A stretch of DNA of 64,000 nucleotides from RUG14515 sp045117995. Lineage in GTDB: Bacteria > Bacillota_I > Bacilli_A > RFN20 > CAG-826. Under the pieces are notes generated by a model that saw only the letters and a program-made list of their open reading frames with translations, was not told the DNA's origin and did not search any database. Below are positions 52,531-62,090 of the stretch, one piece after another (position 1 is the stretch's first letter; every line of letters begins with the position of its first letter). The DNA lies in NCBI GenBank assembly GCA_045117995.1, contig JBGUOH010000009.1, positions 369,703 to 433,702 of the forward strand, read 5' to 3'. The position numbers and the translations under genes were made by a program.

Positions 52531-54123
52531 ATGAAAAAAAGATTTTATATTACAACTCCAATTTATTACCCAAGTGCTAAGCTTCACATCGGTCATGCGT
52601 ATTGCACAACCTTAACCGATGTTTTTGCCCGTTATAAACGCTTAAGAGGATTTGAATGTTTCTTCTTAACTGGCGCTGATGAACACGGCATGAAGATTGA
52701 AAAGAATGCTGCGGCCGCTGGTAAGACACCACAAGAATTCGTTGATGGTATCGTTGAAGGTTTCTATAAACTTTGGGATTTATTACATATCTCTAATGAT
52801 GACTTCATTAGAACCACTCAAGAAAGACATGTGAAAGTGGTGCAAGACATCTTTTCTAAGATGCTCGCTAATGATGATATCTATTTAGGTAAATATAAAG
52901 GCTGGTACTGTAAAGAATGTGAAGCGTTCTGGACAGATACTCAAGCGGGTCCAGACCATATCTGCCCTGACTGTGGTAGACCAGTGCAAACCGCTGAAGA
53001 AGAAGCTTATTTCTTCAAAACCAGCAAGTACGTGGATCGATTAATGAAGTTCTTTGATGAAAATCCAAAGTTCTTAATTCCTGAATCACGTAAGAATGAG
53101 ATGATTAATACATTCATCAAACCAGGCTTAGAAGATTTATGTGTTTCTAGAACATCATTCTCTTGGGGTATTCCAATTAGAGAAAATCCAAAACATGTTA
53201 TTTATGTTTGGTTAGATGCTTTAACCAACTACATCACCGCTTTAGGTTATGATAGTGAACATCCAGAGAACTTCGAAAAGTTCTGGCAAGATCCTGAAAG
53301 TGAAACAATTCACATTTTAGGCGCTGATATTACAAGATTCCACGCAATCTACTGGCCAATGTTCTTAATGTCTTTGGGCATTAGACTTCCAGATAGAGAA
53401 TTTGTCCATGGTCTTCTCATGATGAAAGACTCTAAGATGAGTAAATCTAAAGGTAATGTCGTTGATCCATATCCACTCGTGGAACGTTATGGTGTTGATG
53501 CTGTTAGATACTATTTAGCCAGAGAAGTAAACTTCGGTAGTGATGGTAACTTCACACCAGAACAATTCGTTGAAAGAATTAATACCGACTTAGCGAACGC
53601 TCTTGGCAACTTACTCAATAGAACAGTTTCCATGATCAATAAATACTTCGATGGTGTGATTCCTGCTTATCAAGGTAGAGTCAACGATGTCGATGGTAAT
53701 TTAGAAGATTTAACAAAGTTAACTATTGAATCTTATCAAAGACTCATGGATGACTTAAAGATTACTGATGCCTTAAGCCAAGTTAACGAATTAGTTAATA
53801 GAGCGAATAAATATATCGATGAAACAGAACCATGGGCTTTAGCCAAAGATCCAGAAAAGAGAAAGAATCTCGAATCTGTTATGACACACTTAGCTAACAC
53901 CCTTTATGTTGCCGGTATGTTAATGAAACCAGTCTTAGTGACAGCCTCTGATAAACTCTTTGACCAATTAGGTGTCACTGGTGAATTGCTCAATTATGAC
54001 AAAATTAACGAATACGGTATCGTTTCTGGCTTAAAAGTTGAAAAGAAAGATCAACTCTTCCCAAGACTTGATGCCGCTGTTGAAGTCCAATTCATCCAAG
54101 ACATGATGGCGGGCAATAAATAA
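52531..54123 (+). CDS. metG: Methionyl-tRNA synthetase
   Basis: Charges elongator and initiator tRNA-Met. 530 residues. The HIGH-type motif is in YPSAKLHIGHAY near residue 17. A zinc knuckle with CKECEAFW and CPDCGRP spans residues 128-150, and the KMSKSKGNV loop is near residue 305. It lacks the C-terminal tRNA-binding (EMAP-like) domain found in many Bacilli, which is acceptable for the short form. Strong AAGGAGG site, 24 bases after arcB. Terminator follows. Confidence 0.97.
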   Translation: MKKRFYITTPIYYPSAKLHIGHAYCTTLTDVFARYKRLRGFECFFLTGADEHGMKIEKNAAAAGKTPQEFVDGIVEGFYKLWDLLHISNDDFIRTTQERHVKVVQDIFSKMLANDDIYLGKYKGWYCKECEAFWTDTQAGPDHICPDCGRPVQTAEEEAYFFKTSKYVDRLMKFFDENPKFLIPESRKNEMINTFIKPGLEDLCVSRTSFSWGIPIRENPKHVIYVWLDALTNYITALGYDSEHPENFEKFWQDPESETIHILGADITRFHAIYWPMFLMSLGIRLPDREFVHGLLMMKDSKMSKSKGNVVDPYPLVERYGVDAVRYYLAREVNFGSDGNFTPEQFVERINTDLANALGNLLNRTVSMINKYFDGVIPAYQGRVNDVDGNLEDLTKLTIESYQRLMDDLKITDALSQVNELVNRANKYIDETEPWALAKDPEKRKNLESVMTHLANTLYVAGMLMKPVLVTASDKLFDQLGVTGELLNYDKINEYGIVSGLKVEKKDQLFPRLDAAVEVQFIQDMMAGNK

Positions 54124-54140
54124 ATATTCATTAATTTATC

Positions 54141-54180
54141 AATCCTTGCAATTTTCTTCGATTATTGCAGGGATTTTTTT
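54141..54180 (+). terminator. Terminator after metG
   Basis: A 12-bp stem AATCCTTGCAAT/ATTGCAGGGATT with one G-U pair and an 11-base loop, followed by seven T. Confidence 0.88.
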
Positions 54181-54229
54181 ATGCAAATTTGCTATAAAAA
54201 AATAATTTTGCTAATATATATGACGCGTT

Positions 54230-56461
54230 ATGTATTATTTAATTCTCGCAATCACATTGTTAGCGTTCCTAGGTATCATCCTATTGGTCCACTATAAATT
54301 CCCAAAACAACAAAAGCTCATTGTTGAAAGAATAATGGTCTTTGTTTTAATCGCGGTCTTCATCGTGAGATTTATGTCTTACCATGATGTCCAATTTAAA
54401 GACGCTAACTTTGAAGCCTATGCCTCTTTTGGTGGTCCAATGAATGGCTTCTTAAATGCAATCGGCAACTTATGCTTATGGCTTGAAATCACTGCGATGT
54501 TAATGGTGCTTCTTAGACCATGGTCACATTTTAAAACCGCAGCGTTCTATGTGAAGTTTATCGCTTTACCAATCTTACTTGTTTCTGCGGTTGCCTTACA
54601 TCCAACCATCATGATGATGCAAGGTGATAACCACACTAGTGTTTTAACTATTATGCTTCCTATTGAAATAGGTGGTTTATTAGCGTTATCCCTTTTCTAT
54701 TTAGCGAAGGATTACAAAGTAAAATTATCAAAGCATTCATACGCTGAAGTTATTGCGTTTGGTGTTTTAGTCAATTTATTCACTATGCCATGCTTCATAC
54801 CAAACTTCTTCTTTGGTGTCGGTGGCTTAGGTAAAACAGTCATTGATTTCAATGTCATTCATAGAATCTTCTTATACTCCGCTTGTATCGTTATTCCTTT
54901 AGGCATTTATTTCTGCTTACGAAATGCTCACCAAGATAAGATTCATTACTCTTTAGTGATGATTTCTTGTGGTACATTAATTTCTTACTTTGTGGGCTTT
55001 AAATATGATTCATTATTGGCCCCTTGGGATTGGCCGTTACACTTATGTAACTTAGCGATGGTATTAATTCCAATCTGCTTTATCTTTAAGACCAAACGTT
55101 TATTCTATTTCACATATTTCATTAACGTCTTTGGTGCGGTGTTAGCCATGCTCATGCCTAACTATCGTGAATCAATGTTAGTGTTCAATCCAAGAGTGTG
55201 GTACTTCTGGATCAATCACTGCTGTGCTTATATGATGCCTTTGTTAGGTGTGGCCTTATATGAATTTGATAGACCAAAGTTAAAACAATTTGGTTTCTCC
55301 TCTATTTGGTTCTTTGTTTATTTCGTTATGGTACTCACATTAAATACCATCTTCACCGGTTTAGCGGGCACCACAACACCATTTGGTGTTATTAAAGAAA
55401 CAGACTATTTCTTTATTAACTCTACATTCATCGCTGAAAAATTAGGTAAATGGGCGGAAAACATCTTCAATAACTTAGTGTTCACTTTCCAAATGAACGG
55501 TAAGACAATGACTGTCCACCCAGTTTACCAACTCATATATTATGTCGCTTACGCTTTATTAGGATTTGGTATTTGGTTCATCTATCAATTAATGTTTGAT
55601 ATCGCTGATTCCCATAAAGCATTACATTACAGATTACGTGGTATTCGTATTGATAAACTCGCCCTTAAGTCGGCGTTAAATGGAAGGAGCTTAGATAAAC
55701 CTATGGATGAAAATGTTGGTATTAGTTTAGAGCTAAAGAATTTCTCTAAGAAGTATGGTTTAAACAGCTATTATTCTGCTAAAAATGTGAACTTATCCGT
55801 GAAAGGTGGAGAAGTGTTTGGCTTCTTAGGTCCTAATGGTGCGGGCAAATCCACATGTATTAAATCTATCGTTGGTATTCAACCAATTAGTGAAGGTTCT
55901 ATTTCCGTTTGTGGCTATGATGTCAAAACACAAGGCGTTGGTGCGAAGTCCCAAATTGGTTTTGTTCCTGACCATTATGCTTTATATGAAAACTTAACAG
56001 GTAGAGAATACCTTAACTATATCGCTGATATTTACGAAGTCTCTAAACAAGATAGAGATGAACGTCTATCTCGATATATCGAAAGATTTGAATTAAAAGA
56101 TTCCATTGATAACAAAATCAAAACCTATTCTCATGGTATGAAACAAAAGGTCACAATTATTGCCGCTTTAGTCCATGATCCAAAGGTTTGGATTTTAGAC
56201 GAACCTTTAACAGGTTTAGACCCAACATCTATTTATCAAGTTAAGGAGTGTATGAGAGAACATGCCTCTAAAGGCAATATCGTTTTCTTCTCCTCTCACT
56301 TAATTGATATCGTGGAAAAGCTTTGCGATAGAATCGCGATTATTAAGCACGGTGAAATCCAAGCGGAATTATCAATTAAGGATATTGAAAGTGGTGGTCG
56401 TTCCCTTGAGGAATTCTATTTAGCCACCATCGGTGATAACACCACAAAAGTGGAAAAGTAA
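54230..56461 (+). CDS. Fusion: YwaF/TIGR02206-like membrane protein plus ABC ATPase
   Basis: 743 residues. Residues 1 to about 470 hold roughly 12 helices. The second half of this part contains WPLHLCNLAMVLIPICF, the signature of the YwaF/TIGR02206 (TMEM164-related) family. From about residue 498 a complete ABC ATPase follows: GFLGPNGAGKSTCIK, YSHGMKQKV and VWILDEPLTGLDP. At the joint the DNA has GGAAGGAG (55682-55689) and an in-frame ATG (55703, residue 492), like an old gene start. The next gene 3 bases on is an ABC-2 permease, so this is the energy subunit of an exporter. The TIGR02206 domain has no settled function. A TGC-TAATAT promoter leaves a leader of about 6 bases and no ribosome site. 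Confidence 0.86.
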   Translation: MYYLILAITLLAFLGIILLVHYKFPKQQKLIVERIMVFVLIAVFIVRFMSYHDVQFKDANFEAYASFGGPMNGFLNAIGNLCLWLEITAMLMVLLRPWSHFKTAAFYVKFIALPILLVSAVALHPTIMMMQGDNHTSVLTIMLPIEIGGLLALSLFYLAKDYKVKLSKHSYAEVIAFGVLVNLFTMPCFIPNFFFGVGGLGKTVIDFNVIHRIFLYSACIVIPLGIYFCLRNAHQDKIHYSLVMISCGTLISYFVGFKYDSLLAPWDWPLHLCNLAMVLIPICFIFKTKRLFYFTYFINVFGAVLAMLMPNYRESMLVFNPRVWYFWINHCCAYMMPLLGVALYEFDRPKLKQFGFSSIWFFVYFVMVLTLNTIFTGLAGTTTPFGVIKETDYFFINSTFIAEKLGKWAENIFNNLVFTFQMNGKTMTVHPVYQLIYYVAYALLGFGIWFIYQLMFDIADSHKALHYRLRGIRIDKLALKSALNGRSLDKPMDENVGISLELKNFSKKYGLNSYYSAKNVNLSVKGGEVFGFLGPNGAGKSTCIKSIVGIQPISEGSISVCGYDVKTQGVGAKSQIGFVPDHYALYENLTGREYLNYIADIYEVSKQDRDERLSRYIERFELKDSIDNKIKTYSHGMKQKVTIIAALVHDPKVWILDEPLTGLDPTSIYQVKECMREHASKGNIVFFSSHLIDIVEKLCDRIAIIKHGEIQAELSIKDIESGGRSLEEFYLATIGDNTTKVEK

Positions 56462-56464
56462 AAG

Positions 56465-58165
56465 ATGAAACAACTATTACAACTGACATTATTTCAACTC
56501 AAAGACAAGATTGATATGTCGTGGATGAAGTCTAGGAAGACTTTAATTCAGACAATTGTCTTTGGTTTGCTCAAATTCGCTGTTGTCGCCGCGATAGTGT
56601 TTGTTGTTTTATATCTCCTCACAAGAGTGGGCTTCTTAAACAAATATCATGACATTATTAATTTATTCACACTGTTTTTAACAGTGACACTCTTCTTAAA
56701 TCTATGTTCATCAACATATAACTTAATGAAGTCCCTATACTTCGCTGATGACAACAAGGTGCTTATTACCTTACCAGTTAACGCGAATAAGTTATTCTTC
56801 TCTAAGTTATTTGTCTATTTCTTCTATGAACTTAAGAAATCATTCTCATTACTAGTGCCTGGTATATTCGGTTTCTTAATTTTTGAAGTCATTGGCTATA
56901 AGTCATTTGAAGTCAGTGTTCTTAATGTTATTTGGATGCTCATCCCAGTTGTGTTACTCGTGATTATCCAAGTATTATTAGGCGCTATTTTATCTATCCC
57001 ATTCTTATATATTTATCGTTTATTTAAACGTAACCAAATCTTTGATTTAATCTTAGTCGCTTTAGCGGTTACCGCTTTAATCTTTATTATTGTTAAGTTA
57101 ATTAGCTTAATTCCTGATGATATTGATTTAGATAGACAGTGGCCATCCATGGTCAATGGTTTCTCTAAGTTCTTAGATACTGTTGATGATTATGCTTATC
57201 CAGTGAACTGGGGTACAAGACTAATCTTTGGTGAAAATGCTGGCACTGCGACATCCATTAATGATCCACATTATCGCTTAATGCCTTACACATTCCTACG
57301 CGTGGCTATCGCTCTAGGAGGCATCGCTGTTTTAACAGGCATCGCTTTCTTATTAATTAGACCATTCTATTTCACAATGATTTATAAAACATTTGAATAC
57401 GATAAGAATCCTCAATTAGTGATGAAAAAGAATGTGAAACATAAGAAATATGTCACGTTCGCGAATAAGGAATTTAAGTTATCGTTCAGAGACTTTGATA
57501 TCTCAGGCTCGTACATCGCGATATATATTATTGTTCCTATTTTATTATTCTTTATGGATAGAGTGATCTCTGCGATTTCTACATCCATGAGAGGTAACAA
57601 TATCGCTATCGCGGTTAACGCTTTATTAACCATTCTTCCTTTGTTAGCGAGTAACTCTACAATTGCGACTTTATATTCTAAAGAAGGTCGAACAGCTTAC
57701 TTAACAAAAAGTAACCCAGTTAATCCATTTATTCCTTTAACTAGTAAACTATTGTTTAACTTAGTATTTTCTGTTCCATCAATTGTGGCTTGTTCAATTA
57801 TTTTTGCAAATTTTAGCGGATTAGGGGTACCTATCGCTGTCTTATTTAGTGTGTCGGTATTGTTGATTCAATACGCTCACATCTTCTATAGTGCAGCGCA
57901 AGATATCATGAATCCACAAAATGAAGTCTATGCGACAACTGGTAATGACTTTAATAATCCTAACGAGGCTAAAGCGACAGTTATGGCGTTTGTTGGATCG
58001 TTCGTTATTACCTTTATGTTCTACTTCATGCTCGTGGAATCCATGCGCTTATACGATAACTACTTCTCAGCGTTTATTAGATTATTTATCGTCGCGGCAT
58101 TCTTGTTCGCAGGATTCTTATTACTCTTCGTTAAGAAGATTAAAGCGTTCTATTATGAAAAGTAA
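56465..58165 (+). CDS. ABC exporter permease subunit (ABC-2 type)
   Basis: 566 residues with about 12 helices. The start MKQLLQLTLFQLKDKIDMSW is basic-amphipathic, then helices follow in two halves separated by a polar loop near residues 210-270 and another near 315-350. It resembles the putative exporter permeases that pair with a lone ATPase. It begins 3 bases after the fused ATPase gene, so the two work together. Substrate unknown; lipids or antimicrobial peptides are typical for this class. Confidence 0.85.
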   Translation: MKQLLQLTLFQLKDKIDMSWMKSRKTLIQTIVFGLLKFAVVAAIVFVVLYLLTRVGFLNKYHDIINLFTLFLTVTLFLNLCSSTYNLMKSLYFADDNKVLITLPVNANKLFFSKLFVYFFYELKKSFSLLVPGIFGFLIFEVIGYKSFEVSVLNVIWMLIPVVLLVIIQVLLGAILSIPFLYIYRLFKRNQIFDLILVALAVTALIFIIVKLISLIPDDIDLDRQWPSMVNGFSKFLDTVDDYAYPVNWGTRLIFGENAGTATSINDPHYRLMPYTFLRVAIALGGIAVLTGIAFLLIRPFYFTMIYKTFEYDKNPQLVMKKNVKHKKYVTFANKEFKLSFRDFDISGSYIAIYIIVPILLFFMDRVISAISTSMRGNNIAIAVNALLTILPLLASNSTIATLYSKEGRTAYLTKSNPVNPFIPLTSKLLFNLVFSVPSIVACSIIFANFSGLGVPIAVLFSVSVLLIQYAHIFYSAAQDIMNPQNEVYATTGNDFNNPNEAKATVMAFVGSFVITFMFYFMLVESMRLYDNYFSAFIRLFIVAAFLFAGFLLLFVKKIKAFYYEK

Positions 58166-58177
58166 GGAGGAAAGAAG

Positions 58178-58669
58178 ATGAAGAAATCAACAATATTGTT
58201 ACTCGCTGTTGTCTATATCGTTTCCTTCTTTGTGATTGGTCTATTAGGCCACTCAATTAGAAACTACAATCCAGAGATCTATCCTGATTCTATTGAAGTG
58301 ATGGATCCAGATAATAAGACCACAATGTCTAAGGATGTCATAGACGAAACAACTGGTGAGCTCTTATACCATTATTACTTTGTTTATCGTAACTATAAGC
58401 AAGGTGATAGTGTCCGTATAAAAGCGGTTGCGAAACCAGATAATTGTACATATCCAAACGTTGACTTTTTAAAGGAAGCTAGCGATACATCATTCAGTCT
58501 CGAGACACACGAAACAAACGACAAAATTGAACAAAACTTCGCTCTTATCACGTTAAATGAGATGCCAGGGGAAGGAGAAATCGCGGTTACAAAGAGATTT
58601 TCTGTCCGTGATACAGTCCCAGGCGCTCACATTACACTTATTGTCGGAATAATATTTGTTACCTTGTAA
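58178..58669 (+). CDS. Small membrane-anchored protein of the ABC exporter operon
   Basis: 163 residues. One N-terminal helix (about 5-27, ILLLAVVYIVSFFVIGLLG) and a short hydrophobic end (LIVGIIFVTL) flank a polar extracytoplasmic part rich in Asp, Asn and Tyr, beta-rich in appearance. No domain recognised. AAGGAGG site. It follows the permease by 12 bases and precedes a promoter, so it is the last gene of the exporter unit and may be its accessory subunit. Confidence 0.6.
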   Translation: MKKSTILLLAVVYIVSFFVIGLLGHSIRNYNPEIYPDSIEVMDPDNKTTMSKDVIDETTGELLYHYYFVYRNYKQGDSVRIKAVAKPDNCTYPNVDFLKEASDTSFSLETHETNDKIEQNFALITLNEMPGEGEIAVTKRFSVRDTVPGAHITLIVGIIFVTL

Positions 58670-58691
58670 AAATATTTATTTCTAGTATGAT
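58664..58691 (+). promoter_or_regulatory. Promoter of the 58727 lipoprotein gene
   Basis: -35 TTGTAA (58664-58669), 16-base spacer, -10 TATGAT (58686-58691). The leader of about 29 bases carries an AAAGGAGG ribosome site. The -35 overlaps the stop codon of the preceding gene. Confidence 0.6.
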
Positions 58692-58726
58692 AATCAAGCA
58701 AGTTTATACAAAGGAGGTACTTTGTT

Positions 58727-61129
58727 ATGAACAAAACTAAATTAAGCACATTATTAATCGGTTTACTCTCATTAACTGCGTTAGTGGGCTGTAATCCAAA
58801 TGGTGAAACTACATCATCAAACAGTGGTAGTTCTTCTACTTCTAATCCAACTTCTCAAGATAGCAGTGGACCAGTTGAAGTTTACATTAAGACTGTTACT
58901 TTATCCAAGAAGACCGCTAGTGTGATGTTAGGTTCCACTTTAAAACTTGAAGCGACATATGAACCTGCTAACGCTACACAAAAGGAATTAGTTTGGGTTA
59001 GTACTGATTCATCGGTGGCGACAGTTGACCAAACTGGTTTAGTGACCGCTAAGAAAGTTGGTAAAGCAACAATTTCCTGTGGACCAAAGGTCGTTAACGG
59101 CAGCGCGGTCGTGGATACATGTGAAGTCACTGTTACTGATAACGTCATCTTAACTGGTGTTTCTGCGAAACATGAATTCGTTTTATTTGAACAAAATAGA
59201 ACTAAAGATGAAAAGAATGATGATGGTTTCTATAACCACACTCAAACATATAAAGTTGGTGATGATAACAAGTTCAACGTTAAACCAGAATTATCTGTTT
59301 CTGACGCTGTGACATTCCAACCAGTCAGCGCTTCTAGATGGAATTATGATTTCACAATCACCGCTAAATTAGGTGATCAACAAGTCGGTAGTGAATACTT
59401 CTCAGTCGTGGATGCTAGAGAATGCGATATTAAATTCACTGAAGCCGCTGTTGGTAAGACATTTACTATCAGTGTGGCCCCAGGTGGTGTTGATGCTTCT
59501 AGAGTCGCTGCTTTAACTAAATCCATTACTGTTGATGTCATCGATGGCTATAACGTTTATAACGCTAAAGAATTAGGCTATTTCGATACACGTCCTCAAG
59601 ATTCTATCCAAGATACACCTATCATGGAAGATGACAAAGACTGGCAATGTAAGTGGGAAGAATTCAAAACCGCTAACAATATGAATGCTAACTATCATCC
59701 AGCCGCATTAATCTTCCAAAAGGATATTGCTATTACTAAAGACGATGTTCCAGCTAACTTCTTCTACACCGCCGAACAAGCTGCTGCTTTAAATGATACA
59801 AAAGCTGCTGGTTCCTTAGTGGACTACACATACTTATATGAACGTACCATTCCAGGTGATATTACTGTTGATGGTAACTACTTCGCTTTAGACTTATCCG
59901 CGATTCCATTAATCGTCAGAGATAGATGCAAAACCACACCTGTTGGTTCTGTTGTCGGTCACTCCGCAGCTTTCAAAGCCATTGAAGGTGGCAATATTGA
60001 ATTCCGTAACATTAATATGACTGGTAACGCTAGAAACGCTATCAATGATGATGACAAAGTCTTAGGTGGTGGCATTATGTTCGTTAAGGGTGCGGGTTCC
60101 CAAACCTTAAAAGCCACTAACATGATTGCAACTAAGTTCTTTATCACATTCTTTGGTGAAAAAGCTTATATTCCAGGCAATCCAATTACCAAATTCGATT
60201 TAAACCAAGTTAAATGTTTCAATAACTATAACTCCTTCATGTATAACTGGGGTTCCACAATTACTGCTTCTAACTCTTTATTCAGAAGCTGTGGTGGTCC
60301 AGTTATCATTCAAGACCATGCTGGTACAGATACATATGAAGCAGACAATGGTATGACTGTTGATGGTTATGCTCCAACAACCAACTTTGTTGATTGCACA
60401 ATTCTCAATTATGTTTCTGGTTCTGAAGCTTGGTTCCAACAATTCAACGCCACAACTGTTACCTCAGATATCAAAATGTTATCTGACTTACTCTATGCGA
60501 CAGGCTTAACCAAATCCTTTGTCACAAACGACAAACATGAAGGTAAGCTTTATCAAGCTTTAGCCACTGCTGGTCAAAATGCTTTCTTTAACTTCATCGT
60601 TTTAAATAAATCTGGTAGAGCAGAAGGTATTACTTCTTATCCAGCTTGTGGTACAGTCAACATCACAAATACTGATAAGACTAATACATTCAATTACCGT
60701 CAACCAGCCTATGATAGTGTTTATCAAGCCTATGTAGCTTATAACACCGCTAGTGACGCTGATAAACCAGCAGCCCAACAAGCTCTTATCGCTGCCGCTA
60801 TTGCTAAAGGCGTGACATTTGCTGCGGACTATAGTGACGCTAACGAAAAGATCCAAGCCTACTTAACAAACGTCTGTACTGTCCATATGACATTAAGAAC
60901 ATTAAATAATATGGGCGCTCCAGTGTTTGACTTAGGTGAAGCCTTCCCATTATTAGCGTATGATGGCAAGACCGAACACCCATATTTACAAGATATGCTC
61001 TCTCTTGCAGCTGGTGGCTCTAGTGCCTTTGTTCCAAGTAGCACACAATTAGCCAATATTCCTGACTACCTCACCCTCTACTATGGTGGTATGGCATTAG
61101 TTATGGAATTAACTCCATACGTTGCTTAA
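58727..61129 (+). CDS. Large surface lipoprotein with BIG2 domain and beta-helix region
   Basis: 800 residues. Lipobox ALVGC near residue 22, then a Ser/Thr/Asn-rich linker. A bacterial Ig-like BIG2 domain follows (about residues 52-140; KTASVMLGSTLKLEATYEPA, then VATVDQTGLVTAKKVGKATI). A middle region (about 290-540) with GGNIEFRNINMTGNARN and SLFRSCGGPVIIQD has the spacing of a parallel beta-helix. Such proteins bind or cleave polysaccharides, but no catalytic set is evident. It follows the ABC exporter unit without sharing its promoter. Function unknown. Confidence 0.72.
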   Translation: MNKTKLSTLLIGLLSLTALVGCNPNGETTSSNSGSSSTSNPTSQDSSGPVEVYIKTVTLSKKTASVMLGSTLKLEATYEPANATQKELVWVSTDSSVATVDQTGLVTAKKVGKATISCGPKVVNGSAVVDTCEVTVTDNVILTGVSAKHEFVLFEQNRTKDEKNDDGFYNHTQTYKVGDDNKFNVKPELSVSDAVTFQPVSASRWNYDFTITAKLGDQQVGSEYFSVVDARECDIKFTEAAVGKTFTISVAPGGVDASRVAALTKSITVDVIDGYNVYNAKELGYFDTRPQDSIQDTPIMEDDKDWQCKWEEFKTANNMNANYHPAALIFQKDIAITKDDVPANFFYTAEQAAALNDTKAAGSLVDYTYLYERTIPGDITVDGNYFALDLSAIPLIVRDRCKTTPVGSVVGHSAAFKAIEGGNIEFRNINMTGNARNAINDDDKVLGGGIMFVKGAGSQTLKATNMIATKFFITFFGEKAYIPGNPITKFDLNQVKCFNNYNSFMYNWGSTITASNSLFRSCGGPVIIQDHAGTDTYEADNGMTVDGYAPTTNFVDCTILNYVSGSEAWFQQFNATTVTSDIKMLSDLLYATGLTKSFVTNDKHEGKLYQALATAGQNAFFNFIVLNKSGRAEGITSYPACGTVNITNTDKTNTFNYRQPAYDSVYQAYVAYNTASDADKPAAQQALIAAAIAKGVTFAADYSDANEKIQAYLTNVCTVHMTLRTLNNMGAPVFDLGEAFPLLAYDGKTEHPYLQDMLSLAAGGSSAFVPSSTQLANIPDYLTLYYGGMALVMELTPYVA

Positions 61130-61146
61130 TAACAATTAAACAAACA

Positions 61147-61175
61147 AAAAGAGCGGTCCCATGGATCGCTCTTTT
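61147..61175. terminator. Bidirectional terminator between convergent lipoprotein genes
   Basis: A 13-bp stem AAAAGAGCGGTCC/GGATCGCTCTTTT with one G-U pair and a 3-base loop. Confidence 0.9.
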
Positions 61176-61190
61176 AATTTGTAAAATTAA

Positions 61191-61961
61191 TTAATACACA
61201 AATGTCATTGATTTGATGAAGACTCTACCATTTTCAGCGTTAACAGAATTAAGACCTAATGTTGTGGAATTAATATCTAAAACAAATGTCTTTTCCACTG
61301 GTTGATTGTTTTCTGGTTTAAGATCCACTAAAACGATTGGATCAATACCTCTACCAGCAATTTGCATTTGTGAATTAGCATCAACGTTTGTGGTTAATTG
61401 ACCAGTTGAATAATTGGTATATGACTTATAGTATGTTCCAGCGGTAATAGTGACTTTCTTAATCGTGACATTAAAGATGAAATTTATATTACCAGCACTA
61501 GAAGCAGAACCCATGATCAAGATACTTTGACCTTGTTCTGGGAAATTTGCACCGATTTGTGATTTGGTATTTGTGATTTCAGTGACAAATGGAGTGTCCG
61601 CTAAACCATTAATATAAGTAGCAAGTCTTGTGTTTAAGACTTCTGTACTCATTGTGCCACATGATGGGTTATATAAATTCACAGTGACTGTTTTATCAGC
61701 AGTTACTGGTTCACTAGATGTAGTGGTTGTTGAAGAAGAGATTGATGTACTACTTTCTGAAGAAGAGATTGATGTACTGCTTGTTGTAGAAACAACACTT
61801 TCACTAGTGGATACACTTGTAGAACCTTCGCTTGTTGGAGCGCTTATTTCACTTGTGCTTTCAACTTTATTGCTCTCACTGACGGATGAACTACTATTTG
61901 TTGTGCCGCACGCTACAAGAGCGAATGCGCTTAATAAGAATAATACTTTTGATAATTTCAT
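61191..61961 (-). CDS. Ser/Thr-rich lipoprotein of unknown function
   Basis: 256 residues from ATG 61961 with a GAAAGGA site. The longer frame start at 62051 lies upstream of the -10 element and is rejected. Lipobox ALVAC at about residue 18. Then about 80 residues of Ser/Thr/Glu (SESNKVESTSEIS...) containing a 27-bp tandem duplication in the DNA. The C-terminal domain (about 100-256) is beta-rich with TVNLYNPSCGTM and SQMQIAGRGIDPIVLVDLKPE. No family recognised. A surface protein. Confidence 0.68.
   Translation of the reverse strand: MKLSKVLFLLSAFALVACGTTNSSSSVSESNKVESTSEISAPTSEGSTSVSTSESVVSTTSSTSISSSESSTSISSSTTTTSSEPVTADKTVTVNLYNPSCGTMSTEVLNTRLATYINGLADTPFVTEITNTKSQIGANFPEQGQSILIMGSASSAGNINFIFNVTIKKVTITAGTYYKSYTNYSTGQLTTNVDANSQMQIAGRGIDPIVLVDLKPENNQPVEKTFVLDINSTTLGLNSVNAENGRVFIKSMTFVY
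61731..61778. repeat. 27-bp tandem repeat inside the Ser-rich linker
   Basis: Two copies of a 21-base unit beginning TGAAGAAGAGATTG occur at 61731 and 61758, a period of 27 bases (nine codons). It encodes repeated SISSSES-type linker and could vary in copy number by slippage. Confidence 0.8.
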
Positions 61962-61989
61962 ATATACGGTCCTTTCAAAACCGACATAC

Positions 61990-62018
61990 ATTTTAGAAGA
62001 TACTTCAATCTCTTTCAA
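61990..62018 (-). promoter_or_regulatory. Promoter of the 61961 lipoprotein gene
   Basis: On the minus strand -35 TTGAAA (62013-62018), 17-base spacer, -10 TAAAAT (61990-61995). The start is near 61983 and the leader about 20 bases. Confidence 0.7.
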
Positions 62019-62090
62019 CGAAAGAAAAAATAAATAAATAAAAGCATTCACTCATATGTTAAAATCGTTTTTAGATAAAGAGGTTTATTT

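Noticed and set aside
57921..58181. 86-codon alternative frame at the end of the ABC permease
   Set aside because: A shadow of the permease gene, with no ribosome site or recognisable content.
61731..61778. Tandem repeat considered as CRISPR-like
   Set aside because: Two in-frame copies of a Ser-linker codon block with no spacers; explained by protein repeat slippage.
62000..62051. Upstream start for the Ser-rich lipoprotein at 62051
   Set aside because: The promoter (TTGAAA/TAAAAT at 61990-62018) lies within it, and the lipoprotein signal begins at ATG 61961.
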